44,195 nt of DNA from an uncultured Clostridia bacterium. Its GTDB lineage: Bacteria; Bacillota; Clostridia; Oscillospirales; CAG-272. Numbering within the stretch: the stretch's first letter is position 1; every line of letters begins with the position of its first letter. Location of the stretch: the NCBI GenBank assembly GCA_947626065.1, contig CANQQT010000013.1, forward strand, positions 1 to 44,195. The letters run 5' to 3'. This document shows, one piece after another, positions 43,775 to 44,195 of the stretch. The notes beneath the pieces are model-generated. The model ran no database searches and was not told the DNA's origin. It worked only from the letters and a program-made list of their open reading frames with translations. The position numbers were made by a program, and so were the translations under genes.

Positions 43775-44116
43775 ATGGATCTCATCAAGGCTTTTACAAG
43801 TGAGCAGCTGAAAAAGGACGTTCCCTCCTTCGATATCGGTAATGACGTAAAGGTCTATTGCCGCATCGTCGAGGGCGAGCGTACCCGTACTCAGGTTTTT
43901 GAGGGAACCGTCATCGCGAAGAACGGCGGCGGGATCTCCGAAACCTTCACCGTCCGCCGTATTTCCTACGGTGTCGGCGTTGAGAAGACCTTCCCGCTTC
44001 ATTCCCCGAACGTCGAAAAGGTAGAGGTTACCCGTATCGGTAAAGTCCGCCGCGCGAAGCTCTACTACCTGCGCGACCGCGTCGGAAAGAGCTCCAAGGT
44101 CAAGGAACGCATCTGA
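43775..44116 (+). CDS. rplS: 50S ribosomal protein L19
   Basis: 113 residues, normal length. Conserved blocks visible: [20 protein letters not shown], the FEGTVI strand, [21 protein letters not shown] and the final [12 protein letters not shown] 43775 follows AAGGAGGAG. Usual neighbours rpsP, rimM and trmD are not upstream here; it has its own promoter. The intron end begins seven bases after the stop, and no terminator fits between. Confidence 0.97.
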   Translation: MDLIKAFTSEQLKKDVPSFDIGNDVKVYCRIVEGERTRTQVFEGTVIAKNGGGISETFTVRRISYGVGVEKTFPLHSPNVEKVEVTRIGKVRRAKLYYLRDRVGKSSKVKERI

Positions 44117-44123
44117 TTGCAAT

Positions 44124-44195
44124 CGAGTAGGGCGGAATAGCTCCGCCCTCTCACACCACCGTACGTGCCGTTCGGCATACGGCGGTTCGGTTCTT
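44124..44195 (-). mobile_element. Group II intron 3' end, second copy (5' side outside window)
   Basis: Reverse complement identical over all 72 bases to 483-554, covering domains V and VI. The intron is antisense to rplS and continues past the right edge. Confidence 0.88.

Overview
The window looks like chromosome of an uncultured, GC-rich, Gram-positive-type member of the Clostridia (Bacillota). The signs are LPXTG pilins with class C sortases, a zinc-finger ClpE-type unfoldase, a YqeG/ECF/RuvCAB gene complement, frequent GTG and TTG starts behind strong Shine-Dalgarno sites, and sigma-A promoters with a 17 or 18 bp spacer. I cannot name a genus from the sequence. No tRNA, rRNA, CRISPR array, phage or IS element was recognised.

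Layout. 1-554 is the 3' part of a group II intron without its reverse transcriptase. 1067-1708 is a TetR regulator. 1891-7136 is a five-gene sortase-pilus operon (backbone pilin, two class C sortases, minor pilin, third sortase). 7414-8454 (minus) is a lipoprotein with a duplicated domain. 8778-10971 holds YqeG, RlmA-type methyltransferase and an esterase. 11151-11864 (minus) is a SanA/YdcF protein whose predicted 457-nt leader contains 88-bp tandem repeats. 12531-17069 is ruvC-ruvA-ruvB-glmM-methyltransferase, then ecfA1-ecfA2-ecfT-truA (17110-20476). 20473-27880 holds a membrane-anchored DUF5711-like protein, a CvpA-family protein, a ClpE-type AAA+ protein and a 940-residue P-type ATPase homologue that has lost every catalytic motif. 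28306-35242 is the ATP synthase operon atpIBEFHAGDC, with a 22-bp repeat array between atpI and atpB and a half-length delta subunit. After it come prfC, a MATE transporter, a NUDIX hydrolase, an MBOAT acyltransferase with two tandem SGNH proteins, and rplS. The right edge (44124-44195) is the same intron 3' end in opposite orientation.

How the parts work together. The pilus block is self-contained: two LPXTG substrates, two polymerising sortases and a third transpeptidase. RuvABC processes Holliday junctions; GlmM feeds cell-wall precursor synthesis; EcfA1A2T is the shared energising module for vitamin S components encoded elsewhere. The MBOAT/SGNH set probably acylates an envelope polymer. 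The atp genes form one transcription unit bounded by a clear promoter and terminator.

The best candidates for something undescribed are the pseudo-P-type ATPase co-directional with CvpA and ClpE, the two tandem-repeat arrays (one inside the atp operon, one in the sanA-like leader), and the delta subunit reduced to its C-terminal half. The 72-nt inverted intron ends suggest either an invertible 43.6-kb segment or an assembly boundary at a multicopy repeat.
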